64,000 nt of DNA from Bullifex porci (GCF_009695635.1 NZ_VUNN01000012.1:1-64000); one strand, 5' to 3'. Shown: positions 24,620 through 34,636, counted from the stretch's first letter. Numbers and translations: made by a program. The notes: generated by a model from the letters alone, not told the origin.

Positions 24620-26499
24620 GTCGAGTAGACAGATGCATCGTCTAACCTCCAGTGCTAAACAAATGCATCCAACCCTCACAGAACCGGACGTGCGCTATTA
24701 ACGCATACGGCTCTTCATTTTAGTCTTTTGTTGTTACCAAAGCTTTACATAAATCTTAGGATTTACAATTGGTGACTGTTTCATGAAAATTTTGTACTTT
24801 TCCCAATTAATCCTCTTCTTCTGCCCTCGGCGTCTTAATACTCTGTATAGTGTTTTGATACAGTAGTGTCTAAATGAACAGAGACTTTTTATATTTCCAC
24901 TTACACCATAGTAACGATAGTGTCCAATCAACTTAACATTTAGCTTAGCTACAATGTCAGAGATGGGACAATGCATCATGCTATACAACCATTCTTTAAT
25001 GGCTTGCCTTTTAGCTTTCATCTTCTTTTTACTAGAAAGAACTACTACAACGTAAAAGCTTTTATGGACCATTCCATTGTGAAAAGAAAAACCAAGGAAT
25101 TCAAATGATTCTTTTGAACCACTTCCTTTACCAAAAGGTAGTATTCTAGTTTTATCTTCAGCAATCTCAAGACCAAATTTTGCAAGTCTCTTTGGAAGTA
25201 CCGAGTAAAATGCTTTAGCATCCTCTTCGTACTGGAAGCATGCTAGAAAGTCATCTGCATACCTAATGATATATGCTTCACCTTTTACATGTTTCTTTAC
25301 TACTTTCTCAAACCATAGGTCTAAAACGTAATGAAGATATACATTAGCAATATAAGGACTTATTAATCCCCCCTGGGGAGCGCCTAAGGTGCTTTCTTGC
25401 ATTATACCTTTATCAATTATTCCAGCTTTGAGAAATCTTATGATATATCTGATAAAGTTTTCATCGGCAATATCGTTTCTAAGAAACTTTATTATCCATT
25501 CATGACTCATATTGTCAAAGAACCCTTTTATATCTGCTTCAACAACCCAACCTATAGGACGTTTATATATAATATCTCTAATAGCTTTGATTGCATCATG
25601 CGCACTTCTATCAGGTCTAAAACCATATGAACAATCTAGAAATCTTGGTTCATATACACCATTTAATACTTTAGCAAGTACACCTTGAACAAGCTTATCT
25701 TCATATGATGGTATACCTAGAGGACGAAGTTTTCCATTAGCCTTGGGAATGTATACTCTTTTTACCGCTTGCGGTCTATAAGAGAATGTTTTCATTCGTT
25801 TAAGCAAATTATCAAGATTTGCATCAAGGTTCTTGTTATATTCATCTTTGGTAATATAATCAACTCCAACAGCCTTGTTACTAAGTTGTAGCTTATGCTC
25901 TTTCTCAAGATTCACTTTATTGACGTAGTGAATTAACGTCTGAAGCTTGTTATGCTTCCTTGATAACAACATTATTTCCTTTTCGTAATTTTCCACAATT
26001 TACAGAGCCTCCAGTACTCCATGTGTCCACTCTAAGGAACCGACTAAAATGTGTCTCCCTTCGCTCCACTGTGTTTCCACAGTTTCATCACTACTATGAA
26101 GACATCCGACTACTTACATTTACGACTTGAATCTTGCTTTTTACACTTGTATTCAAACGTTCTGCTCATTTTGAGCCAGATAAAATGTAAGTCCTCCCAG
26201 GTATGACATACACACCTTGCACACTCGCCACGCTCTACGACCCCGATGAGTTCTCAACAATCATCACCTTTATCGATTGTTTCATACTGTCTGCTGCCCG
26301 CTTAAAAGCATCGACACTCATACTGTATTATTACGAGGCCCAATCGCATTCAGGTTTCCCTTGCGGCTCTTGTGCTTTCCTACCTACGCTTAAACCTAAT
26401 CTCACGACTTCGGCTCCAAGGCTGGATACTGACTGCTGGCTAGGCTTTGTCAGATTGGGAGTTTCACCCAACTATGTGTATGACACCGAACTGGCGCAC
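24620..26499 (-). mobile_element. Group II intron, copy 2 (1,880 bp), in an IS66 terminal repeat
   Basis: Same length and, in all stretches I compared, same sequence as copy 1. Domain V is at 24680-24713. It sits between the G and TAAGCG of the IS66 end, with exon motif CGCTTA^C on the intron's strand. It is in antisense relation to the IS66 genes, so splicing would not help those. Near-identity with copy 1 points to very recent retrohoming or to recombination. Confidence 0.93.
24734..25996 (-). CDS. ltrA: Group II intron reverse transcriptase/maturase (copy 2)
   Basis: A 420-residue protein with all RT blocks (YGFRPDRSAHDA, GAPQGGLISP, YADDF) and the maturase domain, but no HNH endonuclease. 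Its protein sequence is identical to that of copy 1 at 16306-17568. Two identical, apparently complete genes suggest that the intron is active in this lineage. Confidence 0.95.
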   Translation of the reverse strand: MENYEKEIMLLSRKHNKLQTLIHYVNKVNLEKEHKLQLSNKAVGVDYITKDEYNKNLDANLDNLLKRMKTFSYRPQAVKRVYIPKANGKLRPLGIPSYEDKLVQGVLAKVLNGVYEPRFLDCSYGFRPDRSAHDAIKAIRDIIYKRPIGWVVEADIKGFFDNMSHEWIIKFLRNDIADENFIRYIIRFLKAGIIDKGIMQESTLGAPQGGLISPYIANVYLHYVLDLWFEKVVKKHVKGEAYIIRYADDFLACFQYEEDAKAFYSVLPKRLAKFGLEIAEDKTRILPFGKGSGSKESFEFLGFSFHNGMVHKSFYVVVVLSSKKKMKAKRQAIKEWLYSMMHCPISDIVAKLNVKLIGHYRYYGVSGNIKSLCSFRHYCIKTLYRVLRRRGQKKRINWEKYKIFMKQSPIVNPKIYVKLW

Positions 26500-26577
26500 T
26501 AAGCGAAAAATAAATCACTATACAAATTAACTTAGCCAAAAAAGTATTCTTTAAACCATAGGTGAGGATCTAAATAA

Positions 26578-26925
26578 ATGATTAAGTTTGAAGAATACGA
26601 TTATTACATTAAGCCAGGATGCACAGACCTTAGAAAGGGTGCATTAAAGCTATCACTAATAATACAAGATGAAATGGAACTTAATCCATTTTCAAAATCT
26701 ATCTTTATGTTTTGCAGCAAAAATAGAAGAACTATAAAAGCAATCCTCTGGGATGGTAATGGCTGGTTTGAAATAACAAAACGTTTAGATTATAAATCCA
26801 CCTTCTCATGGCCAAAAACAGAAGAAGCTTCAAGAAGCATTAATTTGGAAGATATAAGGTATCTTCTAAAGGGGGCAGATGTGTTTAAAATCTTCCCTAA
26901 TTATAGTCCTTTATTTGTAGGTTAA
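26578..26925 (+). CDS. tnpB: IS66-family Orf2 (TnpB) protein
   Basis: A 115-residue accessory protein of IS66 elements: YYIKPGCTDLRKGALKLSLI near the start (the usual DMRKGxxGL position), CSKNRRTIKAILWDGNGWFE in the middle, and FSWPKTEEA. It is of normal length and probably intact, but the element around it is not. The genuine start is supported by GGTGAGGA upstream. It is expected to be co-transcribed with the broken tnpC. Confidence 0.85.
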   Translation: MIKFEEYDYYIKPGCTDLRKGALKLSLIIQDEMELNPFSKSIFMFCSKNRRTIKAILWDGNGWFEITKRLDYKSTFSWPKTEEASRSINLEDIRYLLKGADVFKIFPNYSPLFVG

Positions 26926-26996
26926 AATGTTGTAATATAATAAATTATTTCACTAAACCTATTGTAAAAAGTTTAATAATTCTTTATAATACAAGC

Positions 26997-28208
26997 ATGT
27001 ACAGTAAGAGCGAATTAGTAGGAAAAACACAAGAAGAATTAATAAAACTCGTATTAGATATGCAGTTTTGTAATGTTAATCTAGCTGCTGAAAGAGAAAA
27101 GAATCTAGATAAAATTGCAAATCTAGAAGAAATACTTCGCCTTAAAACTGCTGAGACATTCACTCCTTCTACTAAACAAACACGTAGCCTATTTGATGAG
27201 CTAGAATTGTTAGCTCAATTTGAAGCCATAAAAAATGGTCTTCCTGAAAGCGAACAGATAGTTGTTGAAGCTCATACTAGAAAAAAGCATAAGATAAGAG
27301 AAAACTCTACTTTGCCTGCTTCTACTCCTGTTATAGATGTTTATAACTATGAAGAAGCTCCAAGTGAGAAAGTAATTAATGGAGTTCTTTATAAAAGAGT
27401 AGAAGATAAAACTATTGATAAGGTTTATATCGTTCCTCAGAAGTATGTTGTTGTCAGAGACCATTACTTAAAGTATGAACCAGCTAATACTACAGATAGT
27501 GAAGATAAAAGCGTAGTTGAGTTTAAAAACAAGAAGCTTGATGGTCTTGCCGCAACTCCAAAATTTATAGCTCACTCAGTTATAAGTAAATTTGATGACT
27601 ATACGCCCTTTTAGCGTCAGAGCGAGATTCATCAAAGAGCAGGCTTAACAGTGCAGCGGCAAAAGTTAGCTAGCTGGATTATTAAGTATTATGAAGAGTT
27701 GCTTCCTCTGGAAAAAGTTTTAAAGAAGCAAGTTTACTCTTTGGCACTACTTAATAAAAATGAAACTAAAACCACAGTACTTAATGTAAGAACTAAGAGT
27801 GGTAAAGTTTCGCAAAATAGCTTCATGTATATAACAATTGGAACTACTTTTAATGAAAAGTAGTCGATTTTTCATACCCTAGTGCTTTGTGAGTATATTC
27901 AAGGTCGTAGTAAGAAGGTGTTACTAGAGGATATTGAGAGGTTTAACTACAAAGAACCTGTCATTACAGATGGCTTGAAGCCATACTTTCATATAGAGAA
28001 CCATGGTACTTGCTGGGTACATCTTATTAGAAAGTTCAAAGATGTTTTGAAAGTAACAGCTAAGAAAAAAGATGTTAATGCTAGTATTCTAGTTTCTATT
28101 TATACAAAGCTTAGTAATGCTCATTATGATTTAGTTGAGAAATTAAAAAACAAAGAGATTACTAAAGAAAAATTCTTAAAACAAAGAAGAGAAATGTCTG
28201 AGCCTTTA
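26997..28208 (+). pseudogene. tnpC: Broken IS66-family TnpC (DDE transposase)
   Basis: The first 205 codons give a helical N-terminal region and a zinc-ribbon-like and IPQKYVVVRDHYLKYE segment, then stop at TAG 27612-27614. The same frame continues as RQSEIHQRAGLTVQRQKLAS (a well-known TnpC motif) and breaks again near 27860; then EPVITDGLKPYFHIENHGTC and WVHLIRKF (catalytic-core region) follow. The 3' third is missing beyond 28208. Several stops plus truncation make it non-functional. Confidence 0.85.
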
Positions 28209-28498
28209 ATATCTGTCACTTCCATCGGAGGCGGTGCTTTCGGTTTTTGTCGAAATCTCAAAAGAATATACATCCTGACTCTGTCAAGACCATCAGGGTA
28301 TATGCTTTCTCCGGCTGTTCCAACCTTACCAGCATCACCATCCCTGAACCTGTCACTTCCATAGGAGAAAAAACTTTCAGTAACTGTTTATGGTTCTACA
28401 TAATCAATATCAAACAGAATCAGCAAAAAACCTCTCTTACAGGAGAGCCATGGGGAGCTTCGAAATCTACCACAATCAATTGGGATTACACAGACTGA
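28209..28498 (+). pseudogene. 3' remnant of a BspA-type leucine-rich-repeat protein
   Basis: After the IS66 break the sequence reads [16 protein letters not shown], then, one base out of frame, [35 protein letters not shown] and the tail [18 protein letters not shown]. These are LRR_5 repeats and the usual C-terminus of BspA-like surface proteins. The 5' part was lost through the IS66 insertion or deletion, and a base is missing between the two repeats. A clean terminator follows, matching the end of the original gene. Confidence 0.8.
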
Positions 28499-28510
28499 TA
28501 ACCACTCCAT

Positions 28511-28540
28511 AAGTCCGAAGGTAATCGCCTTCGGACTTTT
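28511..28540 (+). terminator. Terminator of the LRR gene remnant
   Basis: AAGTCCGAAGG (28511-28521), loop TAATCG, CCTTCGGACTT (28528-28538) and TTT: a perfect 11-bp stem 12 bases past the stop. Confidence 0.85.
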
Positions 28541-28949
28541 GCCATTTGTACCGATGCTCCAGCCTTTTTACACCAAGGGTGTAATTATATATATATAATA
28601 AAATAAGAGAGAGGGTTATGTTAATACTCCTATATATAATCTTATGATTATGGTGTTAGCGGTATATAGGTGTTTTCTTTATGTTATATTAATATAAAAT
28701 TATTATATAAATATAAATAAATAAAACCTCCTTTGACTGCACTGCACAGAGGGTACTACAGGTGACTAGGTTGAAGATAAAAGGGCTTTTTTAAATTTCA
28801 GCAGAATAATTGAGAATGATTTGAGTCTTATTTTCATGGCCATAACAATTATGTTGATATTAAAACAATTAGATCTTTTATTTATGCGGACAGTTTTAAA
28901 AGCTGACCTTAAAATATATATAAGGAAAAAAAAGAATAAATTTAAACTT
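28541..28949. other. AT-rich intergenic region
   Basis: No gene seen. Long TATATA and AAATAAATAAA stretches; a short minus-strand frame at 28766-28969 has no ribosome binding site and overlaps the terminator, so I do not call it. Confidence 0.5.
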
Positions 28950-28994
28950 AAAAAAAACTCCTGTAACACTACTTAAAAAATAGAATTACAGGAG
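28950..28994 (-). terminator. Terminator of the beta-helix lipoprotein gene
   Basis: On minus CTCCTGTAA (complement of 28986-28994) and TTACAGGAG (complement of 28958-28966) form a 9-bp stem, followed by eight T. It lies about 115 bases past the stop at 29108. Confidence 0.8.
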
Positions 28995-29107
28995 ATAAAC
29001 TTAAATCACAAAAGTAATGGCTATACTAAATATCCATACCCTCAATAAAACCTATCAGTCTATTGTAAATAGGCAACAACCTAGTTTTTATGAAGCTCTA
29101 TCGCTTC

Positions 29108-31891
29108 TTATTTTCCATAAACCTTTACACCATCAACTGTTACAAACAGGTGATCAGCAACCATGGAATTCTTATTTGCCCAAAGTGTAGTTCCGGTTGA
29201 TATACCTTCTGGATTAATTGCAAAACCATCAACTGTTGTATTTGTAACATTCAGAATGTAAGTTGCATTATAGTCATTTCCTGTTTCAATAGCAGCCTTC
29301 TCCGTATTAAGAGTATTATCATCATTGAAAACACAATCAGTTACTGTCAAAACTGTTGTAGGTGTCTCAGAAGATCCTGCTCCACCATACAAGAGTACTG
29401 CCTTTCCACCGGAATTGAATGTACAACCAGTAAGAGTTACTTCTCTACCTCCCCATGTCCAAATTGCATAGTCGTTCTTATTTTCAAAGATACAGTTATT
29501 GAACTCTTCTACTCCTGCATAGAGAGTAATCTTTCCCAGCATTTTACAATCTTTGTAAGTAACCTTATTTGTATGGGCTAAGCCACCATAGTTACCTTTT
29601 TTTTGACCCTGAATAGTCATTTTTTCGAATTCTAGAGTAGCATTTTTCGGATATGCAATTTCATCCTTATTATTAAGAATATTTAATTTTGTTCCATCTC
29701 CACTACCAACCATTTTCACATTTTTGTTCTCGCACTTAGCATCAGGAAGAGTAAATTCACCTTCTGGTAGATGTATGATAATTTTATCTGATGCATTATT
29801 TAAAGCAGCAGAAAATTCATCATCAGAAGATACAGCAAAAGCAATATTTCCTACTATGCTACATGTAGCACCATTCATTATACTGTTTATAGTTGTATCT
29901 TCTGCAATTGTTCCATTAACACTTACATCGTAATTAGTCGTCTTATAAATATAAATACCCGATCTATTTTCTGAGAACTTAATTGTTGCATTCTCAAGTT
30001 TAACTGAAACAGGATATGGATAAGAATTGTTTGAAACATGATTTCCTACAACTAGAGATGCTAATGGTACCTGATTACCTTGTCCCCAGTCATTTGTCAT
30101 ATTATCGGTCCAATCATATCCACTTGTTTTTGTACCAGTTGCTTCAATAGTAGAATTCTTAATGACAGAATTAGTACCACCTCTTAAAATCATTCCTTGA
30201 CGATTTCCTTTAATGGTAGAATTCTCTATATAAACTTTTCCTTGTACATTAAATAGAATACCTGTATTATCTTGGTCTTCAGATGAAGTCTCTACAATTG
30301 AATCCTTGACTTCAATGTATAAGGCTTCGGATTCTTCTTTAGAAGCATTTGTTGCAATACCATATACAGCAGCCTTAATCTTAGAGCCATTAATTACACG
30401 AACACTCATGTTATTATTAGTTTCTGAAAGGTAAACGCCACCATATGCAGCCTCAACATTCATATTATCAATTATCAAACCAGATGATTGATACATTGAA
30501 AAGGTATGTCCAATTGATGATTTTATTGTTCCATTCTTTACGGATAGTACATATTCAGAATCAGATTTATTTAAGTATAAACCATATTGAGTTTCAATTG
30601 TTTTAGAATTTAGATCAATAGTAAAATTCTTATTTGGAATAGAAATACTATTAACTGATACATTACTAAGCAATTTAACGATCTGTTCATCATCTACTTC
30701 TGCAATAGCAGTTACAAGTTTTGTGTAAGGGATACCCGTACTTACGTTAAGAGCTTCTACATTTGCAACTACAATATACTCTGAGAAGTGATTTGTCTTA
30801 AATACAAGTTCTCCTGTTTCTCTATTATAGCTTACTAAGATTGGCTGATCTCCCTCACCAGTATACTTAACTTGAACATCTTCAAGACCAGCAAGAATAT
30901 AAGTTGTAATTACAACATATTCATTATTAAAACTTGTTACTTCTTGCTCATTTACTTTAAGAGAAATATCTATACCAGCAACAGCAGGTGTATTTGCTAC
31001 AGAGAAATCACCTGCAGATTTTACGCTTAAATTAAGAACTGCAGTTGTAGCCTCTTCAGGAAGTGCTCCTTGTGGGAATGTTACTGTTGTTTGGTTCAAA
31101 TTACTTGATGTATTAGCAGGAGCAACTAAAACATTTACAACTGTATCTCCTTCTTTCTTTACTTCAATTGCTTGTTCTACTTTAGTTAGAGAACTACTTC
31201 CACTAGTGATTTTACTTGGGTCTATATTTCCACTAATTGTAGTTTCTCTACCACTTATTACTTCTACAACTAAAGACATTGATGATTTGACATCACCATT
31301 ATCACTTCTATATTCAAATGTTACTGTATGAGGACCAGGGATACATTCAAGTCTCATATTAACACCATTGAAATTCATTATTATAGTACTATCAATAGAA
31401 GCAAAGTTAGGAGTTTTTAATTCTTCATTAACAGGAATTTTTACATCAGTTAAAACAATATAACCATTATCACCTGTACTTTGCTTAACTGGTACAGGAA
31501 CTGTTACATTTGGTTCATAGAAATTCCATTTGATTGTTACCTTACTGGTAGTACCGGCATAAACCTTTTTACCATCTTTAATACCCCAAAGACCTATAGA
31601 CCAGTCACCTTGAGATAAAGTTACTATTCCATCTTTTGGAAGTAAGGAGTCACTTGTTGCACCATAATTAAATTGTGTTTCACTTACTTTTGTTGCAGAA
31701 TAATACCAAGTGATATTATCATCATCTAAATTAATTGTTTCAAAATCAGTAGTTAGGCTTCTGCCCCCTCCAGATGGGGTAATTTTGACTTTAACGCGAA
31801 CATCACTAGCATCATCTGAACCCATGCTACATGATGTAAATAGTGATGCTATTAAAAGCATTACTAATAACGAAATGGATAATTTCTTCAT
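29108..31891 (-). CDS. Large beta-helix lipoprotein, intact member of the modular family
   Basis: 927 residues. Signal peptide with lipobox SLFTSC (Cys21), then a constant module (to about residue 230: SGGGRSLTT, DGIVTLSQGDWSIGLWGIKD, KVTIKWNFYEPNVTVPVPV, GRETTISG) shared with the genes at 2617 and 5735. A linker domain follows, then a passenger (about 420-900) full of short beta-strand repeats such as GIYIYK, IKNSTIEAT, FNNCIFENK and TGCTFNSGG, typical of right-handed beta-helix (pectate-lyase-like) folds. It is probably exported and surface or periplasmic, with carbohydrate-binding or adhesin function by analogy only. Its SD is GGGGGA before the ATG. This copy has TCTGGAGGGGGC where the 2617 gene has a pure G run, so it is not prone to slippage there. 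Confidence 0.85.
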   Translation of the reverse strand: MKKLSISLLVMLLIASLFTSCSMGSDDASDVRVKVKITPSGGGRSLTTDFETINLDDDNITWYYSATKVSETQFNYGATSDSLLPKDGIVTLSQGDWSIGLWGIKDGKKVYAGTTSKVTIKWNFYEPNVTVPVPVKQSTGDNGYIVLTDVKIPVNEELKTPNFASIDSTIIMNFNGVNMRLECIPGPHTVTFEYRSDNGDVKSSMSLVVEVISGRETTISGNIDPSKITSGSSSLTKVEQAIEVKKEGDTVVNVLVAPANTSSNLNQTTVTFPQGALPEEATTAVLNLSVKSAGDFSVANTPAVAGIDISLKVNEQEVTSFNNEYVVITTYILAGLEDVQVKYTGEGDQPILVSYNRETGELVFKTNHFSEYIVVANVEALNVSTGIPYTKLVTAIAEVDDEQIVKLLSNVSVNSISIPNKNFTIDLNSKTIETQYGLYLNKSDSEYVLSVKNGTIKSSIGHTFSMYQSSGLIIDNMNVEAAYGGVYLSETNNNMSVRVINGSKIKAAVYGIATNASKEESEALYIEVKDSIVETSSEDQDNTGILFNVQGKVYIENSTIKGNRQGMILRGGTNSVIKNSTIEATGTKTSGYDWTDNMTNDWGQGNQVPLASLVVGNHVSNNSYPYPVSVKLENATIKFSENRSGIYIYKTTNYDVSVNGTIAEDTTINSIMNGATCSIVGNIAFAVSSDDEFSAALNNASDKIIIHLPEGEFTLPDAKCENKNVKMVGSGDGTKLNILNNKDEIAYPKNATLEFEKMTIQGQKKGNYGGLAHTNKVTYKDCKMLGKITLYAGVEEFNNCIFENKNDYAIWTWGGREVTLTGCTFNSGGKAVLLYGGAGSSETPTTVLTVTDCVFNDDNTLNTEKAAIETGNDYNATYILNVTNTTVDGFAINPEGISTGTTLWANKNSMVADHLFVTVDGVKVYGK

Positions 31892-31960
31892 TTTTATCCC
31901 CCTATTTTATTTTATTTCATAAAAAAGCTAAAAAGCTTCTTTATGTAATATTATAAAACA
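31892..31960 (-). promoter_or_regulatory. Shared leader and promoter of the lipoprotein family
   Basis: A GGGGGA ribosome binding site, an AAGCTTTTTAGCTTTT near-palindrome and, about 60 bases before the ATG, TATAAT (complement of 31950-31955). The same leader stands before the genes at 5177 and 5992, the latter nearly identical through about 32035. A clear -35 is not seen. Confidence 0.5.
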
Positions 31961-32263
31961 CCACTAAGAAATAATATTTACAGGAAGAAAAAGAACTATA
32001 AAATCTCACCACCTATAAATAAGATTTCTACATTCATAGTATAACGCATTTGGGCTCATATGTTAATATTATTTTGAAGTATGAATTATTTTAAAATTAT
32101 GATTTATTTTAAATAATTATTTATATTAAAACATAATAGATATAAAAATTACTTCAATAGTAATAATTTCTTTCTTAAAGCCATTCTTACCTAAGAAATA
32201 AAACTCCTTCTCTCATGTTTTAAAATTAATACTAATAAAATTTATGATAGTATTTAAAACAAT
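31961..32263. other. AT-rich intergenic region
   Basis: The first ~75 bases continue the repeat shared with 6060-6140; the rest is AT-rich, without structure I can name. It separates the divergent lipoprotein and GNAT genes. Confidence 0.5.
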
Positions 32264-32717
32264 ATGGATAAGTATAAATACATCACATTAAGAGATAGAG
32301 TAGATTTAAAGAATAAAGCAGCAGAATGGTTTCATTTAAAATGGGGCATTCCTACAGAAGCTTATCTAAAATGTATGGATGCTTACCTAAATAAAGAAAC
32401 AGAGTATGGTTGGTATCTTTGTTTAGATGGAGAAAAAAATTATTTGTGGCATGGGAGTTATCGATAATGACTTTCATAACAGAAAGGACCTTACGCCTAA
32501 CATTTGTGCAGTATATACAGAAAGAGAGTACCGTAACAAAGGTATAGCTGGCCATCTGCTTAATATTGTAGTTGATGACTTAAAATCAAAAGGAATTACT
32601 CCTATTTACCTAGTTACAGATTACACTGGATTTTATGAAAAATATGGATGGAAGTTTTTATGTATGGTTCAGTGTGAAAATGAACCTAATTTATCTAGAA
32701 TGTACATTCATAGATAA
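32264..32717 (+). pseudogene. GNAT acetyltransferase, frameshifted at an A7 run
   Basis: Two overlapping frames make one GNAT protein: LRDRVDLKNKAAEWFHLKWG...YLCLDGEK and then IICGMGVIDNDFHNRKDL, AVYTEREYRNKGIAGHLL (the acetyl-CoA-binding R-x-x-G-x-G/A loop) and FYEKYGWKFL. The break is at seven A near 32434-32440; six A would give 150 residues in one frame. Without this repair the 5' part ends at 32467. It could be an assembly error or a true inactivation. It has no clear Shine-Dalgarno sequence. Substrate unknown. Confidence 0.75.
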
Positions 32718-32744
32718 ATTAGATTACTTTTAAGTTATAGGAGT

Positions 32745-34120
32745 TTAATTTTTCTTTTCTTTATCAGGGATAATTAAACTCATGATCATACTAACAACGA
32801 ATACTCCTGCAACAGGGTTTCCTGCAAAAATATCTCCAAATACAGAAGGAAGATATTGGAAAAATCCATCTACTTGAGTAACACCTATTCCAACACAAAG
32901 AGATGTTGCAACAATTAATGTTGTCTTTTCATTCCATTCACAAGAATTCATCATATTTATTCCGCTTACAATAATTGCTCCAAACATAATTACTGTACAT
33001 CCACCTAATACACATGATGGAAGTGTTGAGAAGAATGCACCTACAGGTGGGAATAAGCCTGCAATAATTAGTGTTAAAGCACCAAACATAATTGTCCATC
33101 TGTTAACAACCTTAGTCATTGCTACAAGTCCTACGTTCTGGCTAAAGGAAGTAATTGGAGAGCATCCAAATACTCCTGCTGAAATAGTAGACATAAAGCC
33201 ATCACAACAAAGAGAACCAGATACCTCTTTCTCTGTAATATCTCTATTCAAGCCACCAGTACAAATTGCAGTTGTATCACCAATTGTTTCTGCAGCTGAA
33301 ACTAAAAATACTAGTGTTACTGAAATAATTGATCCAATATCAAATTTTGGTGCAAATCTAAATAATCTAGAAAATGAAACAACTCCAAGCTCATTTATTG
33401 TTGCCATCATCTGACTAAAATCAACCATATTAAAGAAGATTGATATTATATATCCCACTGCAAGACCTAAAAGTACATATAGGTTTTTCCAAAAGCCTTT
33501 AGTAAATGAGTGGAAAAGTAGACATGCTAATAAAGTAAGAGCACCAACTGTTAAATTCTGCCAAGAGCCTAAAGGATAAGCATTAGAGGTTGCTAAAGTA
33601 GAAATTCCAGTTGATAGAAGAGAAAATCCTATTGTTGTTACAACACATGCTGAAACAATAGGAGTAACAAAGCGTCTCCAATATTTAGTAGTCAGTCCTA
33701 ATAAGCCTTCGATAATACCACCAACCATAACTGCTCCAACTAATAAGCCATAATCTCTTGATGCAAGAATCATCATTGGGGACAAGAATGTAAAGCTTAA
33801 ACCCATTACTACAGGTAGCTTTGCACCTACCTTCCAAATTGGATATAGCTGGATTAATGTACCTATTCCTTCAATTAACATAGCAGCTTGAACTAATAGA
33901 GCTGTATCAAGAGATGAAAAGATATTTCCATTTAAAGTGCAACACCAGATATTAAAATAATTGGGGTTACATTTGAGACGAACATAGCTAATACATGCTG
34001 TAGACCAAATGGAATAGCCTTAGAAACTGATACTCTTCCATCTAATTTGTAGATGTTTGAAACATCATAATCTTCCTTTATTAATTTTTTACCTTCTTTT
34101 TTTGCAACAAAATGCAACAT
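32745..34120 (-). pseudogene. Xanthine/uracil permease (NCS2 family), frameshifted
   Basis: The N-terminal frame (start 34120, or 34147) reads through IPFGLQHVLAMFVSNVTPII to SGVAL and stops at 33932; the second frame continues with NGNIFSSLDTALLVQAAMLI and runs to 32745 with about twelve membrane segments, including the conserved SAAETIGDTTAIC and GCSPITSFSQNVGLVAMT motifs of nucleobase:cation symporter-2. One base is missing near 33930; with it the protein has 458 residues, normal for xanthine/uric acid/uracil permeases. I see no purine riboswitch upstream. Confidence 0.82.
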
Positions 34121-34276
34121 ATTTATTAAACCACAAATATGAAACATTTCACAACAAAAAACTTAAGAAAGATTAAAATTACATTTTCTTGGTCTTATCT
34201 CGCTACACTACTTTGGGAAAATAAATTTTTTTTGGCTCATCTTGTATAAATATGAGTAATAAAAAAAATCAAAGCT

Positions 34277-34636
34277 TCAATCATCAAGTTCAATTTCTTT
34301 CCACTCAGTTTTCTTTTCTAATACTTCACTTGGGCATCTTGCTACTACAGAATAAAGCTTAACAATAGTACCTCTAATTTTATCACGATGTGGTGTTATA
34401 ACAGAGCTCCTAAACCCACCATCAATTGATTCAGAGATATAAAAGATAATTGGCTCAAACTCATCAATTATTATTCTCTCTATATCATCAAAATAACCAA
34501 CATGATCACAAATAACACATCCATTTTCATCGGTGAGTGTTTTAGATTTACCATTGTAAGTAAACCTTCCAAGCTTATAATTCCCTACTTTTTTTCCACT
34601 CATTTCACTAACTTTCTCAAAATCTAAGTAAGTCAT
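34277..34636 (-). CDS. Hypothetical cytosolic protein
   Basis: A 119-residue protein beginning MTYLDFEKVSEMSGKKVGNY, with GGGGGAGGG just upstream of the ATG. It is mixed alpha/beta, acidic at the C-terminus, has two isolated cysteines (CVICDH) and no signal or membrane segment. I recognise no family. It stands alone between the permease promoter and a divergent GNAT gene. Confidence 0.6.
   Translation of the reverse strand: MTYLDFEKVSEMSGKKVGNYKLGRFTYNGKSKTLTDENGCVICDHVGYFDDIERIIIDEFEPIIFYISESIDGGFRSSVITPHRDKIRGTIVKLYSVVARCPSEVLEKKTEWKEIELDD

Larger units (their letters stand above)
24619..28208 (+). mobile_element. Decayed IS66-family element, its left end interrupted by a group II intron
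   Basis: Without the intron, position 24619 joins 26500 to read GTAAGCGAAAAATAAATC, the GTAAGCG start typical of IS66-family terminal repeats. It is followed by a TnpB-type gene (26578) and a broken TnpC gene (26997-28208). tnpA is missing and the right end is lost: TnpC breaks off at about 28208 into a leucine-rich-repeat gene fragment. Confidence 0.75.

Noticed and set aside
34121-34276. Purine or xanthine riboswitch before the NCS2 permease
   Set aside because: None of the conserved junction elements of the purine riboswitch can be found; only AT-rich sequence.
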